A stretch of 64,000 nt of DNA, from assembly GCA_963765555.1 (NCBI GenBank), contig CAVXWX010000002.1, positions 62,001-126,000 of the forward strand. The letters run 5' to 3'. This stretch comes from JL08 sp963765555 (lineage in GTDB: Bacteria; Pseudomonadota; Alphaproteobacteria; Rhodobacterales; Rhodobacteraceae). Within the stretch, counting starts at the first letter, position 1, and every line of letters begins with the position of its first letter. Positions 8,323 through 17,567 of the stretch are shown piece after piece. Position numbers and translations under genes: made by a program. The notes under the pieces are model-generated. The model was not told the DNA's origin. It saw only the letters and a program-made list of their open reading frames with translations, and ran no database searches.

Positions 8323-9981
8323 TTATGATAACAACCGGCGTGCAATCACCTGCGCCTGAATTTCTGCCGCACCTTCGAAAATGTTCAGGATACGGGCATC
8401 GCACAGCACGCGGCTGATCTTGTATTCCAGCGCAAAACCGTTGCCGCCATGAATTTGCAACCCGTTGTCGGCACAGGCCCACGCCACACGTGCACCCAGC
8501 AGCTTGGCCATGCCCGCCTCAAGATCGCAGCGGCGGCCTTCGTCTTTTTCGCTGGCGCTGAAATAGGTCAACTGCCGCGCGATCATGATCTCGACCGCCA
8601 TCATCGCCAGCTTGCCCGACACGCGCGGGAACGCGATCAGGGATTTGCCGAACTGTTTGCGGTCCTGCGCGTATTGCATCGCGATATCCAGCGCGGATTG
8701 CGCCACGCCGATGGCGCGCGCGGCCGTCTGGATGCGGGCGGATTCAAAGGTTTCCATCAATTGCTTGAAGCCTTTGCCCTCTTCCCCGCCCAACAGGTTT
8801 TCACCTTTGACATGGAAGCCGTCGAACGCCAGTTCGTATTCCTTCATGCCGCGATAGCCCAGCACTTCAATCTCGCCGCCGGTCATGCCCTCTGTCGGAA
8901 ACGGCGCTGCGTCGGTGCCGGGTGTCTTTTCGGCCAGAAACATGCTCAGCCCGCGATGATCGGTGCTGTCGGGGTTGGTGCGCGCCAGCAACGTCATCAC
9001 ATGGGTGCGCGCGGCATGGGTGATCCACGTTTTGTTGCCGGTGATCTTGTAATCGTCCCCGTCCTTTACCGCGCGGGTGCGCAAAGACCCAAGGTCAGAC
9101 CCTGTATTGGGTTCGGTAAAGACGGCTGTCGGCAGCGTTTCGGCCGAGGCCAGACGCGGCAGCCACTTTTGTTTCTGTTCTTCCGTCCCGCCGCACAGGA
9201 TCAGTTCTGCGGCAATTTCCGAACGTGTGCCCAGCGATCCAACACCGATATAGCCGCGCGACAATTCTTCGGACACGACACACATCGATGCCTTGGACAG
9301 GCCGAACCCACCGTATTCTTCCGGAATGGTCAGGCCGAATACACCCATTTCTGCCAGTTCCTCGATGATTTCCATCGGGATCAGTTCGTCCTTAAGGTGC
9401 CAGTCATGCGCGTGGGGTTCCACCTTGTCGACGGCAAAGCGGCGGAACTGTTCGCGGATCATTTCCAGTTCGTCATCCAGACCGGACGTGCCGACCATGA
9501 TATTGGCCGAATGTTCCTGCATCAGTTCAACCAGTCGCGTGCGCGCAGCTTGTGTGTTGCCTGTCTGTGTCAGGGTCTGGATTTCGGGCGTCATCATGGC
9601 GCGCATATCGTCCTGCGACAGACCGATATCCTGCGGCCGCAGCATTTCGCCCTGCGACATCGGGATGCCGCCATATATCTGCCAAAGGTATTCGCCGAAC
9701 GCGATCTGGTGGATGATCTGTTCGGTTTCGCCGAATTTGCCATCGCTTGTCAGCCGTTCGGCCCAGTTTTGCATTTGCTGCAACGACTGCACATAGGTCG
9801 CCAGCCACGCCAGCCCGTGGGCAGCTGTCTGGTGCTCTTCCACGCGCGCGCCTGAAACGCGGCCATCTTCGCTGACCAAATTCAAAACCTTGGCCCGCGC
9901 CGTTTCCAGAAGGGTCTGGACCGGCGGCAGCGCCTTGGCCGTCAAAGTGATCAGGTCATCCAGCACAGGTATGGCAGTCAT
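8323..9981 (-). CDS. mcd: (2S)-methylsuccinyl-CoA dehydrogenase (acyl-CoA dehydrogenase with N-terminal extension)
   Basis: A 552-residue flavoprotein. Residues from about 165 on are a complete acyl-CoA dehydrogenase (AVFTEPNTGSDLGSLRTRA flavin/substrate loop, QFGKSLIAFPRV, HGGNGFALEYKISR near the C-terminus). The extra N-terminal domain of roughly 160 residues distinguishes methylsuccinyl-CoA dehydrogenase, which oxidises methylsuccinyl-CoA to mesaconyl-CoA in the ethylmalonyl-CoA pathway for C2 assimilation, from ordinary acyl-CoA dehydrogenases. ATG at 9981 has AGGA upstream; the longer frame to 10098 lacks one. A generic long acyl-CoA dehydrogenase is the alternative. The cobalamin adenosyltransferase and pckA in this window fit a C2-growth lifestyle. 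Confidence 0.78.
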   Translation of the reverse strand: MTAIPVLDDLITLTAKALPPVQTLLETARAKVLNLVSEDGRVSGARVEEHQTAAHGLAWLATYVQSLQQMQNWAERLTSDGKFGETEQIIHQIAFGEYLWQIYGGIPMSQGEMLRPQDIGLSQDDMRAMMTPEIQTLTQTGNTQAARTRLVELMQEHSANIMVGTSGLDDELEMIREQFRRFAVDKVEPHAHDWHLKDELIPMEIIEELAEMGVFGLTIPEEYGGFGLSKASMCVVSEELSRGYIGVGSLGTRSEIAAELILCGGTEEQKQKWLPRLASAETLPTAVFTEPNTGSDLGSLRTRAVKDGDDYKITGNKTWITHAARTHVMTLLARTNPDSTDHRGLSMFLAEKTPGTDAAPFPTEGMTGGEIEVLGYRGMKEYELAFDGFHVKGENLLGGEEGKGFKQLMETFESARIQTAARAIGVAQSALDIAMQYAQDRKQFGKSLIAFPRVSGKLAMMAVEIMIARQLTYFSASEKDEGRRCDLEAGMAKLLGARVAWACADNGLQIHGGNGFALEYKISRVLCDARILNIFEGAAEIQAQVIARRLLS

Positions 9982-10142
9982 TGAAATATCCTGTCCGTCA
10001 TGGGGCATAGCAAACATCCTTTTCCAGGCTCGCACCCCGATAATCATTTCGCAGGTGCAGCGCAACTTAAATGCTAGGACGTGCGGCCATTTGTTCAATT
10101 GTTGCGCGTCAGATTTTAAAAAATCCGTGTCCCGCGATGGAA

Positions 10143-10165
10143 AAGGGCCGGATGATCCGGCCCTT
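10143..10165 (-). terminator. Rho-independent terminator of pckA
   Basis: A 10-base perfect stem AAGGGCCGGA / TCCGGCCCTT with a 3-base loop, 9 bases beyond the pckA stop and followed on the minus strand by a short T run. Confidence 0.88.
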
Positions 10166-10174
10166 GTCTGATAC

Positions 10175-11773
10175 TCAGCCGATTGCAGCGGCTTTTACGT
10201 CGTCATCTATATAGGGCACGTATTGGGCAAAGTTGTTGGCAAACATCTTGACCAGTTTGGCCGCCTGACGGTCATAGGCTTCGGGGTTGTCCCACGTTCT
10301 GCGCGGATCCAGCAGAATATCGGCCACCCCGTTGACCGAAACCGGCACTTCAAATCCGAAATTCGCGTCCTTGCGATAGGTCGCATTGGCCAGCGATCCT
10401 TCCAGTGCGGCCGTCAAAAGGCCGCGTGTCGCCTTGATCGGCATCCGGCTGCCCGTGCCATAGGCACCGCCGGTCCAGCCTGTGTTGACCAGCCAGCATG
10501 TGGCGCCGTGGGTTGCAATCTTTTCGCGCAGCAGGTTGCCGTACACCTCGGGGCGGCGGGGCATGAACGGGGCACCGAAACAGGTGCTGAACGTTGGTTC
10601 CGGTTCTGTCACACCGCGTTCCGTGCCGGCCACCTTTGACGTAAAGCCCGACAGGAAGTGATACATCGCCTGCGCCGGTGTCAGCCGTGCAATCGGGGGC
10701 AGAACGCCAAACGCATCACAGGTCAGCATGATCACGTTTTTGGGATGGCCACCCAACGCTGTCGCGGATGCATTGGATATATAATGCAACGGATAGGCGC
10801 AGCGCATGTTCGCCGTCAGGCTGTCATCGTCGAAATCCAGTTCCTTGGTGTCGGGATCAAACACCATGTTTTCGATCACAGTGCCGAATTTCTCGGTCGT
10901 GGCGTAAATCTCGGGTTCGGCCTCGGGGTTCAGGTTGATGGTCTTTGCGTAACACCCGCCTTCAAAGTTGAAGGTGCCGCGATTGGACCAGCCGTGCTCG
11001 TCATCCCCGATCAGCGTGCGCGCCGGATCGGCCGACAGGGTGGTTTTACCGGTGCCCGACAGGCCAAAGAACACAGCCGTGTCCACAGGGTTGCCATGGG
11101 CATGGTTGGCCGAACAGTGCATCGGCATGATACCTTTTTCCGGCAACAGGTAATTCAGCAGCGAAAACACGGATTTCTTGTTTTCGCCGGCATATTCCGT
11201 GCCACCGATCAGGATCAGCTTTTTGTCAAAGTTCATCGCAATCACGGTTTCGGACCGGCAATTGTGGCGTTTGGGGTCTGCGGAAAAGCTCGGGCAGTTG
11301 ATCACGGTGAAATCTGCCACAAAATCGTCCAGATCGGCGCGGTCGGGGCGGCGCAGCATGTGGCGGATGAACAACCCATGCCACGCCAGTTCGGTGATCA
11401 TGCGCACATCGATGGCATGGGCCGGATCGGCACCGCCCACCAGATCCTGCACGAAATAATCGCGCCCCTTCATATGTTCCAGCATATCGGCATAAAGCGC
11501 ATCAAAGCCTTCGGGGCTCATCTCGGCGTTGTTGTCCCACCAGATCGTGTCGGCAACGCTGTCTGTCTTGACCACATGCTTGTCCTTGGGGGACCGGCCG
11601 GTGAATTTTCCGGTTGTCACCAGAAATGCGCCGCCTTTGCCCAGCGTGCCTTCGTTGTTGCGCAGCGCGGCCTCGATCAGGGACGGTTCGATCAGGTTGT
11701 AATGCACGTTGCCCAGCCCTGTGATCCCTTGATCTTCGAGGCGAAACTTTGGGTTAACCCGTCCTGAACTCAT
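10175..11773 (-). CDS. pckA: Phosphoenolpyruvate carboxykinase (ATP)
   Basis: A 532-residue ATP-type enzyme converting oxaloacetate plus ATP to phosphoenolpyruvate plus CO2, the entry to gluconeogenesis from TCA intermediates. The P-loop GLSGTGKTTLSADP, the metal-binding GDDEHGW and FSADPKRHNCRSE segments are present. AGGAGA lies before the ATG at 11773. It is divergent from chvI-chvG across 338 bases; in Agrobacterium the same neighbours are reported, with pckA expression dependent on ChvG/ChvI, so control by the adjacent two-component system is plausible. Confidence 0.97.
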   Translation of the reverse strand: MSSGRVNPKFRLEDQGITGLGNVHYNLIEPSLIEAALRNNEGTLGKGGAFLVTTGKFTGRSPKDKHVVKTDSVADTIWWDNNAEMSPEGFDALYADMLEHMKGRDYFVQDLVGGADPAHAIDVRMITELAWHGLFIRHMLRRPDRADLDDFVADFTVINCPSFSADPKRHNCRSETVIAMNFDKKLILIGGTEYAGENKKSVFSLLNYLLPEKGIMPMHCSANHAHGNPVDTAVFFGLSGTGKTTLSADPARTLIGDDEHGWSNRGTFNFEGGCYAKTINLNPEAEPEIYATTEKFGTVIENMVFDPDTKELDFDDDSLTANMRCAYPLHYISNASATALGGHPKNVIMLTCDAFGVLPPIARLTPAQAMYHFLSGFTSKVAGTERGVTEPEPTFSTCFGAPFMPRRPEVYGNLLREKIATHGATCWLVNTGWTGGAYGTGSRMPIKATRGLLTAALEGSLANATYRKDANFGFEVPVSVNGVADILLDPRRTWDNPEAYDRQAAKLVKMFANNFAQYVPYIDDDVKAAAIG

Positions 11774-12111
11774 GTGCTTTGGTCTCCTGTGGGCGCATGC
11801 GGAACTGTGGCAAACACGTGCCGCCGCATCGGGCGCGTTACACTGTTGCGGCGTCTTAGCATGGCGGATTCAGGCATGAACAGGACGCTTTTCCCCAGTT
11901 AGCGCCATCATTGATTAGTTTTTCGCAACAATAGCCAAAACTGGCCATACAAATGTCCGATTGTGAGACAATTTAGTCATTCGTAAGCATTTTTTGGAGA
12001 AATCGCAGACGATTGCCGGGCCGATTCGCAGTTAAAGATTGATTCTAAGCACTGAAAAAGTGAAGTATCGCGAAAAAAGCAGGCAAAACGAGCAGAATAA
12101 GGAAATTTACC
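11774..12111. promoter_or_regulatory. 338-base divergent intergenic region pckA / chvI
   Basis: The region is AT-richer than the flanking genes, and both genes must be transcribed from it. I see the pckA Shine-Dalgarno (AGGAGA on the minus strand), but no promoter hexamer pair or palindrome that I would defend. It holds no open frame worth calling. Confidence 0.5.
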
Positions 12112-12813
12112 ATGTCGAAAATCGCATTGGTGGACGACGACAGGAATATCCTGACGTCTGTATCCATGACTCTCGAGGCAGAAGGTTTCGAAGTTGAAAC
12201 CTATAATGACGGTCAGGCCGCTCTGGATGCCTTTAACAAGAAACTGCCTGATATGGCCGTGCTTGATATCAAAATGCCGCGCATGGACGGAATGGACCTG
12301 TTGCAGCGCTTGCGCCAGAAAACCAGCATGCCGGTGATCTTTCTGACATCGAAAGATGACGAGATTGACGAAGTTCTTGGCCTGCGGATGGGGGCGGACG
12401 ATTATGTCAAGAAACCGTTCTCGCAACGGCTTCTGGTCGAACGTATCCGCGCCTTGCTGCGCCGTCAGGATGCAGTGGCCGGTGATATTGTCGGCGATAC
12501 CGAAGACACGAAAGTGATGGAACGGGGCGAATTGCGGATGGATCCGCTGCGTCACGCCGTCAGCTGGAAAGGCCGTGACGTGTCACTGACTGTCACAGAA
12601 TTTCTGTTGTTGCAGGCACTGGCCCAACGCCCCGGTTTCGTCAAAAGCCGTGATCAGTTGATGGATGTCGCCTATGACGATCAGGTTTACGTGGACGACC
12701 GCACCATCGACAGCCACATCAAACGCCTGCGCAAGAAGATGCGGACCGCAGATGATGAATTCTCGGCGATTGAGACACTTTACGGGATCGGTTACAGATA
12801 TAACGAAGAGTAA
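12112..12813 (+). CDS. chvI: Response regulator ChvI (OmpR/PhoB type)
   Basis: A 233-residue regulator: receiver domain with acidic pocket VDDD (residues 7-10), phosphoacceptor Asp52 in VLDIKMP and the conserved Lys in VKKPF, then a winged-helix DNA-binding domain (from about residue 135, VTEFLLLQALAQRPGFVKSR ... DSHIKRLRKKM). In alphaproteobacteria ChvG/ChvI controls envelope and acid responses and central carbon genes. Its kinase gene follows 29 bases downstream. AAGGAAAT precedes the ATG. Confidence 0.95.
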   Translation: MSKIALVDDDRNILTSVSMTLEAEGFEVETYNDGQAALDAFNKKLPDMAVLDIKMPRMDGMDLLQRLRQKTSMPVIFLTSKDDEIDEVLGLRMGADDYVKKPFSQRLLVERIRALLRRQDAVAGDIVGDTEDTKVMERGELRMDPLRHAVSWKGRDVSLTVTEFLLLQALAQRPGFVKSRDQLMDVAYDDQVYVDDRTIDSHIKRLRKKMRTADDEFSAIETLYGIGYRYNEE

Positions 12814-12842
12814 ACCGGCAGAAGAAGGCTTTGGCCGAAAGG

Positions 12843-14554
12843 ATGTCCGTGAAGGATACGGCCCCACCTACGCGTAACGGTGATGTGGTTCTGGGCGACG
12901 ATTGGGTCGCCCCGGACAGCAACGTCGAAAACGAATTGCGCGTGCGCCGTGAACGGCGCGGGCTGTTTTCGCTCAAGGCATCGCCGCTTGCCCGCAAGAT
13001 CATCACCTTCAACCTGATCGCATTGAACGTTCTGGTGGCGGGTATTCTGTACCTGAATTCGTCCCGCGACAGCCTTGCGCTGCAGCGGGCAAATGCACTG
13101 GTCAGCGAGGCGGAATTGATCGCCGACGTGTTCGAGGCGCAATTGTCCGCAAACGCGGCTGTCAATCTGGGCAGCACCGATGCGCTGGACGTATCGGATA
13201 CTCTGGCCGGTCTTGATCTGCGCAGCGGTATCGAAGTTTTTGTCTTCAACGTTGACGAAACCCTGATTTCAATGACGGAAGGGCGCACAGACGGTGGTGT
13301 GCTGGGCGGGACCAAGGCCAATGAAAACAGCAAGACCCTGATCACAGACGGCTTGTCGTCCATCTGGAACGCGGTGTCGCGTGTGTTTTCATCCGGCCAG
13401 AGTGACGCTGACATTCCCATACAGGACCAGTTGAAAGAATTCCTGCCCGATACACTGGCCAAGCGGAACACAGGTCGAAAACTCGCAAGATGCCGGTGGC
13501 GGTATTTTGTTCAGTGTCACAACCCCGATCTTGCACAACGGGCAGGCCATCGGTGTTGTCGCGGTGACCAGCGCTGCTGGCGAAATCGATAATCTTGTAC
13601 GCGGTGAACGGGAACGTGTGTTGCAGATGTTCGTGATCGCCACTTTGGTGTCTATCGGTCTTAGCCTTGTTCTGGCGTCGACCATTGCGAACCCGATCTC
13701 TGATCTGGCCGCCGCTGCCGAACTGGGCCGCGACAAAGACGCGCGCAAGATGAACCCCGGGCGTATCCGCATCCCCGATCTGACAGCCCGCCCCGACGAA
13801 ATCGGCCGGCTGTAGCGGCGCACTGCGTGGCATGGTGGCGGCGCTGTACAACCGCATCGACGGGAACGAACAGTTTGCCGCCGACGTGGCGCACGAAATC
13901 AAGAACCCGCTGGCATCGCTGCGGTCAGCCGTGGGCACGATGCGCCGTGTCAAACGTGATGATCAGCGCGAAAAGCTGCTGGAAGTCATCGAACATGATG
14001 TCCGCCGGCTGGACCGGTTGGTCAGCGATATTTCCAATGCTTCGCGTCTGGATTCCGAACTGGTCAAGGAAGAAGAAGAACCCTTTGACCTGCTGAAGAT
14101 GCTTGGAAACCTTAGCGAATATCTGGGCGAAGAAGCAAAATCAAAAGGTATCGATTTCATTTCCGACCTGCCCGGCGACCCGATCGTCGTGCACGGGCTA
14201 GAAGCGCGTCTGGCCCAGGTGTTCGTGAACCTGATCACCAACGCCATTTCGTTCTGCGAAGACGGCGATGCCATCCGTGTCTGGGCACGCAAACGGCAAA
14301 ACCGTGTTCTGGTGGTGATCGAAGATACCGGCCCCGGGATACCCGATCAGGCCCTGGGCAAGATTTTCAAACGCTTCTATTCCCAACGCCCCGACGAACA
14401 TTTCGGCAATAACTCGGGTCTTGGTCTGGCGATTTCCAAACAGATCGTCGAAGCGCATGGCGGCGTGATCTGGGCCGAAAACATTCGCCCGACCGATGCC
14501 GATATCACGTCTGATCCACTGGGCGCGCGGTTTGTTGTGGGCCTTCCGGTCTGA
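12843..14554 (+). pseudogene. chvG: chvG sensor histidine kinase with two +1 frameshifts
   Basis: Three consecutive frames together encode one complete ChvG. Part 1 holds an N-terminal membrane segment (IITFNLIALNVLVAGILYL) and the periplasmic sensor region. Part 2 resumes with GRNSQDAGGG-type sequence and the second membrane segment (MFVIATLVSIGLSLVLAST) plus HAMP. Part 3 holds the H-box (DVAHEIKNPLASLR), N-box and the G boxes (DTGPGIPDQ, GLGLAISKQ). Removing one A from the AAAA at 13478-13481 and one base near 13813 (CTG-T-AGC) restores a continuous frame. Either the strain has lost the kinase or, more likely, the sequence has two insertion errors. The exact start (12843 ATG, 12849 GTG or 12831 TTG) is uncertain. 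Confidence 0.9.
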
Positions 14555-14557
14555 CAC

Positions 14558-15031
14558 GTGGCGCGATCCGGAAACCGCGAAATCAACCCTGCCGCGCCCT
14601 TGGGCGAAACCCCTTTTGACAGCGCGGTTCACGCCACATGTATCGCAATGCAGGATCGCGGATTGCTTGTTCTGGGCGCGGCAGGCAGCGGGAAATCGGC
14701 GCTGGCACTACAGATGATCGCCCTTGGGGCCGCGCTGGTGGCGGATGACCGGGTTCTTTTATCGGATCAGGGCGGCAGCCTCATGGCCACCGCCCCCGAC
14801 CCCATCGCCGGATTGATCGAAGCGCGCGGCGTTGGTGTGCTGAACGCACCAGCGTGCACACGCGCCCCGATCCGGTTGGTGGTATCGATGGACCACGTCG
14901 AAACCGACCGCATCCCGCCGTTTCGCACCTGTCAGATTGGCCCGTACCGACTTCCGTTGGTTCACAAATCTGACAGCGGGCATTTTCCCGCCGCGTTGGC
15001 GTTATATCTGTTACACGGTCGAAAGGAGTGA
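14558..15031 (+). CDS. hprK: HPr kinase/phosphorylase, short alphaproteobacterial form
   Basis: A 157-residue protein containing only the catalytic C-terminal part of HprK: Walker A GAAGSGKS (residues 40-47), followed by ALVADDRVLL and AGLIEARGVGVLN, the HprK signature region. It phosphorylates HPr on Ser46; the HPr gene lies 1.8 kb downstream and retains that serine. Short forms without the N-terminal domain are normal in alphaproteobacteria. It starts with GTG three bases after the chvG stop and overlaps the rapZ ribosome site, so the kinase, HprK and PTS genes are likely one operon. Confidence 0.9.
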   Translation: MARSGNREINPAAPLGETPFDSAVHATCIAMQDRGLLVLGAAGSGKSALALQMIALGAALVADDRVLLSDQGGSLMATAPDPIAGLIEARGVGVLNAPACTRAPIRLVVSMDHVETDRIPPFRTCQIGPYRLPLVHKSDSGHFPAALALYLLHGRKE

Positions 15032-15033
15032 GG

Positions 15034-15939
15034 ATGCCCGATCCCGGACCAACAGATCAGAACCGATGCCGGTTTGTGCTTGTCACCGGCCCGTCAGGGG
15101 CGGGGCGATCCACCGCAATCAACGTACTGGAAGATCTGGGGTTCGAGGCGATAGACAACCTCCCGCTGCGCTTGCTGCCAACCCTTCTCGACGGTCCCGC
15201 CGAAGACCGCCCGATGGCCTTGGGGGTCGATACGCGCAACCGCGATTTTTCAACCACCGCGCTGATCGACTCGGTGGAAAATCTGGTCCGTCTGTCGCAT
15301 CTGTCGCCCGAGGTTCTGTATCTGGATTGCAGCCGCGATGTATTGCTGCGCCGGTTTTCCGAAACGCGGCGGCGGCACCCGCTGGCCCCCGCCGAAAGCC
15401 CGGATGTGGGCATAGATCGCGAATTCGATCTGCTGGGCCCGATCCGCGCCCGTGCCAGCATCCTGATCGACACCTCCGATCTGAACGTGCACCAGTTGCG
15501 CGCCGAAGTGGAACGCTGGTTCGCACCTGTCGGGCCCGGACGAATGGCTGTTTCGCTGCATTCCTTTTCCTACAAACGCGGGTTGCCGCGCGGCATTGAT
15601 ATGGTGTTTGACTGCCGGTTTCTGAAAAACCCCTATTGGGCCCCCGAATTGCGCAGCTTTGACGGGCGCGATGCCCAGGTGGCCGAGTATGTCGCTGCCG
15701 ACGCGCGGTTCGCGCAGTTTTTCGAAAAAACGCTGGATTTTACCGAATTCCTGTTGCCCGCCTACGCAGAAGAGGGCAAAGCGCATTTTTCAATCGGGTT
15801 CGGATGCACTGGCGGCCAACACAGATCCGTCACAGTGACGGAAAGATTGGCGCAAGCCCTTGCAGAAAAGGGGTGGCAAGTGTCAATTAGGCATCGCGAG
15901 CTTGAACGCCGCGCGGCAGAGGGTAAAAAACAGGCGTGA
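15034..15939 (+). CDS. rapZ: RNase adapter / nucleotide-binding protein RapZ (YvcJ family)
   Basis: A 301-residue protein with Walker A GPSGAGRST (residues 19-27) and the conserved C-terminal GCTGGQHRSV. In E. coli RapZ senses glucosamine-6-phosphate and directs RNase E to the GlmZ sRNA; in alphaproteobacteria the role is less defined. ATG at 15034 has GAAAGGAG 5 bases upstream, better than the GTG at 15028. Its stop overlaps the EIIA start (GTGA). The hprK-rapZ-EIIA-HPr linkage is a conserved regulatory PTS cluster. Confidence 0.94.
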   Translation: MPDPGPTDQNRCRFVLVTGPSGAGRSTAINVLEDLGFEAIDNLPLRLLPTLLDGPAEDRPMALGVDTRNRDFSTTALIDSVENLVRLSHLSPEVLYLDCSRDVLLRRFSETRRRHPLAPAESPDVGIDREFDLLGPIRARASILIDTSDLNVHQLRAEVERWFAPVGPGRMAVSLHSFSYKRGLPRGIDMVFDCRFLKNPYWAPELRSFDGRDAQVAEYVAADARFAQFFEKTLDFTEFLLPAYAEEGKAHFSIGFGCTGGQHRSVTVTERLAQALAEKGWQVSIRHRELERRAAEGKKQA

Positions 15940-16331
15940 TCGGAATTGTTATTGTCGCGCATGGCGGGCTGGCCAAGGAATACTTGTCGGCGGTGGAACA
16001 CGTTGTGGGCCGCCAGCCGGGCATTCGCGCCATCGCAATCGAAGCAGACCATGATCGCGACGCAAAACAAACTGAAATCTGTGTGGCCGCCGATGCGGTT
16101 GATACCGGGGACGGCGTTGTTGTCGTAACCGATCTGTTTGGCGGTTCGCCCTCGAACCTGAGCTTGCGCGCCTGCAAACCCGAAGACCGCCGGATCATTT
16201 ACGGCGCCAATCTGCCGATGCTGATCAAACTGGCCAAAAGTCGCGACCTGTCGGTGTCTGACGCGGTACGGGCTGCGCTGGAGGCGGGCAAAAAATACAT
16301 CGACAGCCAGAATGTGTCTTCTGATGCGTAA
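15936..16331 (+). CDS. PTS EIIA component, mannose (ManX) type
   Basis: A 131-residue EIIA domain of the mannose family. The phospho-accepting His9 is in IVIVAHGGLAKEY, and VVVVTDLFGGSPSNLS is the second family signature. No EIIB/EIIC permease genes accompany it, so it is probably a regulatory phosphoryl acceptor rather than part of a sugar transporter. GTG start overlaps the rapZ stop; HPr follows 24 bases later. Confidence 0.92.
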   Translation: MIGIVIVAHGGLAKEYLSAVEHVVGRQPGIRAIAIEADHDRDAKQTEICVAADAVDTGDGVVVVTDLFGGSPSNLSLRACKPEDRRIIYGANLPMLIKLAKSRDLSVSDAVRAALEAGKKYIDSQNVSSDA

Positions 16332-16355
16332 GAAATTCAAGAAAGCAGTACCCTT

Positions 16356-16625
16356 ATGACCCAGCGCAGTTTGAACATTGTTAACGAAAAAGGCTTGCAC
16401 GCCCGCGCGTCTGCGAAACTGGTCGAGGTTGTCGAAGCCTTTGATGCGACAGCCGAGGTTTCGCGCGACGGGATGTCAGCCTCTGGTGACAGCATCATGG
16501 GGCTTTTGATGTTGGCAGCGTCCAAGGGAACGACTATTGACGTGCAAACGTCGGGGCCGGATGCTGATGCTCTGGCGGATGCGTTGGAAACGCTTGTGGC
16601 TGACAAATTCGGCGAAGGGTACTAA
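16356..16625 (+). CDS. Phosphocarrier protein HPr
   Basis: An 89-residue HPr. His15 in the GLHARASAKL motif is the EI-dependent phosphorylation site, and Ser46 (GDSIMGLLML) is the HprK target. Having both sites together with hprK in the same cluster supports dual phosphorylation control of HPr. No PTS EI gene lies in the window. Confidence 0.95.
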   Translation: MTQRSLNIVNEKGLHARASAKLVEVVEAFDATAEVSRDGMSASGDSIMGLLMLAASKGTTIDVQTSGPDADALADALETLVADKFGEGY

Positions 16626-16661
16626 GCACGCGATGTGCGCCCGGGCAAAGGAAAGAACGTT

Positions 16662-17557
16662 TTGGTAAATACGGTTCAGGACAATACGTCGGGTCTTGCA
16701 AAGGACTCTGATCAAGAAACCGGCGAAATCTATGATCGCCGCACCCTGACCTATGCCAACTCCTTTGATGATCCATGGACCAGCTTCGCGATCCGCGCCA
16801 TCGAATGGTGTACCGGCAAGCTGACGATCCTGCGCATGGTCAACAAGTTCGAAAAAACGAACGAGGCCCATCGCGGACAAAAGTTCTGGCGCGGCGCGCT
16901 GAACATCATGGGTATTGATCTGCTGACCCCGCCGGAACAGTTGGCCAATATTCCCGCAAACCGGTCCCGTTGTCGTCGTGGCCAACCACCCGCACGGCAT
17001 GGTGGATGGTATGATTTTCGCCGACATGATCGGGCGTGTCCGTCTGGATTATCGCATTCTCACACGCTCGGTGCTGACCGGTCTGGACGAAGCGGCGACA
17101 TCTTTCATGATCCCGGTGCCCTTTCCGCATGATCCCGAAGCACAGGCCAAAATGGTTGAAATGCGCGCCAAGGCGATGGCCCACCTGAAAGACGGCGGTG
17201 TGGTGGCCCTGTTTCCATCAGGTGTGGTTATGTCGTCCGATACATGGTTCGGCCCCGCAATCGAACGGGAATGGAGCCTGTTCACCGCGAAAATGATCCG
17301 CCGTTCGGGCGCGCGCGTGGTGCCGATCTTCTATCCGGGGCTGCAATTCGCGCTGGTATCAGATCGCCAACCGGATTTCCCCGATCCTGCGGCAGGGGCT
17401 TTTGCTGCACGAAATTGTACGCTCCTGCAACAAACCGCAGGCCCCTGTCATCGGCGCGCCCCTGAACGACGAACAGATGGCGATGCTGGAAACCGATCCG
17501 CGCGGCTTTATGGCGTGGCTGCGCGCGCACACGCTGGCGCTGGGCAACAAGGCCTGA
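16662..17557 (+). pseudogene. PlsC-type lysophospholipid acyltransferase with two +1 frameshifts
   Basis: The product would be about 297 residues. The N-terminal part (FDDPWTSFAIRAIEWCTGKLTILRMVNKFE) continues in the next frame with VVVVANHPHGMVDGMIFAD, carrying the acyltransferase HX4D box (HPHGMVD), and FPSGVV further on. The last part, in a third frame, ends ...FMAWLRAHTLALGNKA. Removing one C from CCC at 16954-16956 and one base between about 17337 and 17346 joins them. Members transfer acyl groups to glycerolipids or ornithine lipids; the substrate is not determinable. TTG at 16662 with AAAGGAA upstream is the preferred start. Probably an intact gene with sequencing errors. Confidence 0.82.
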
Positions 17558-17567
17558 TCGCAGGCGT

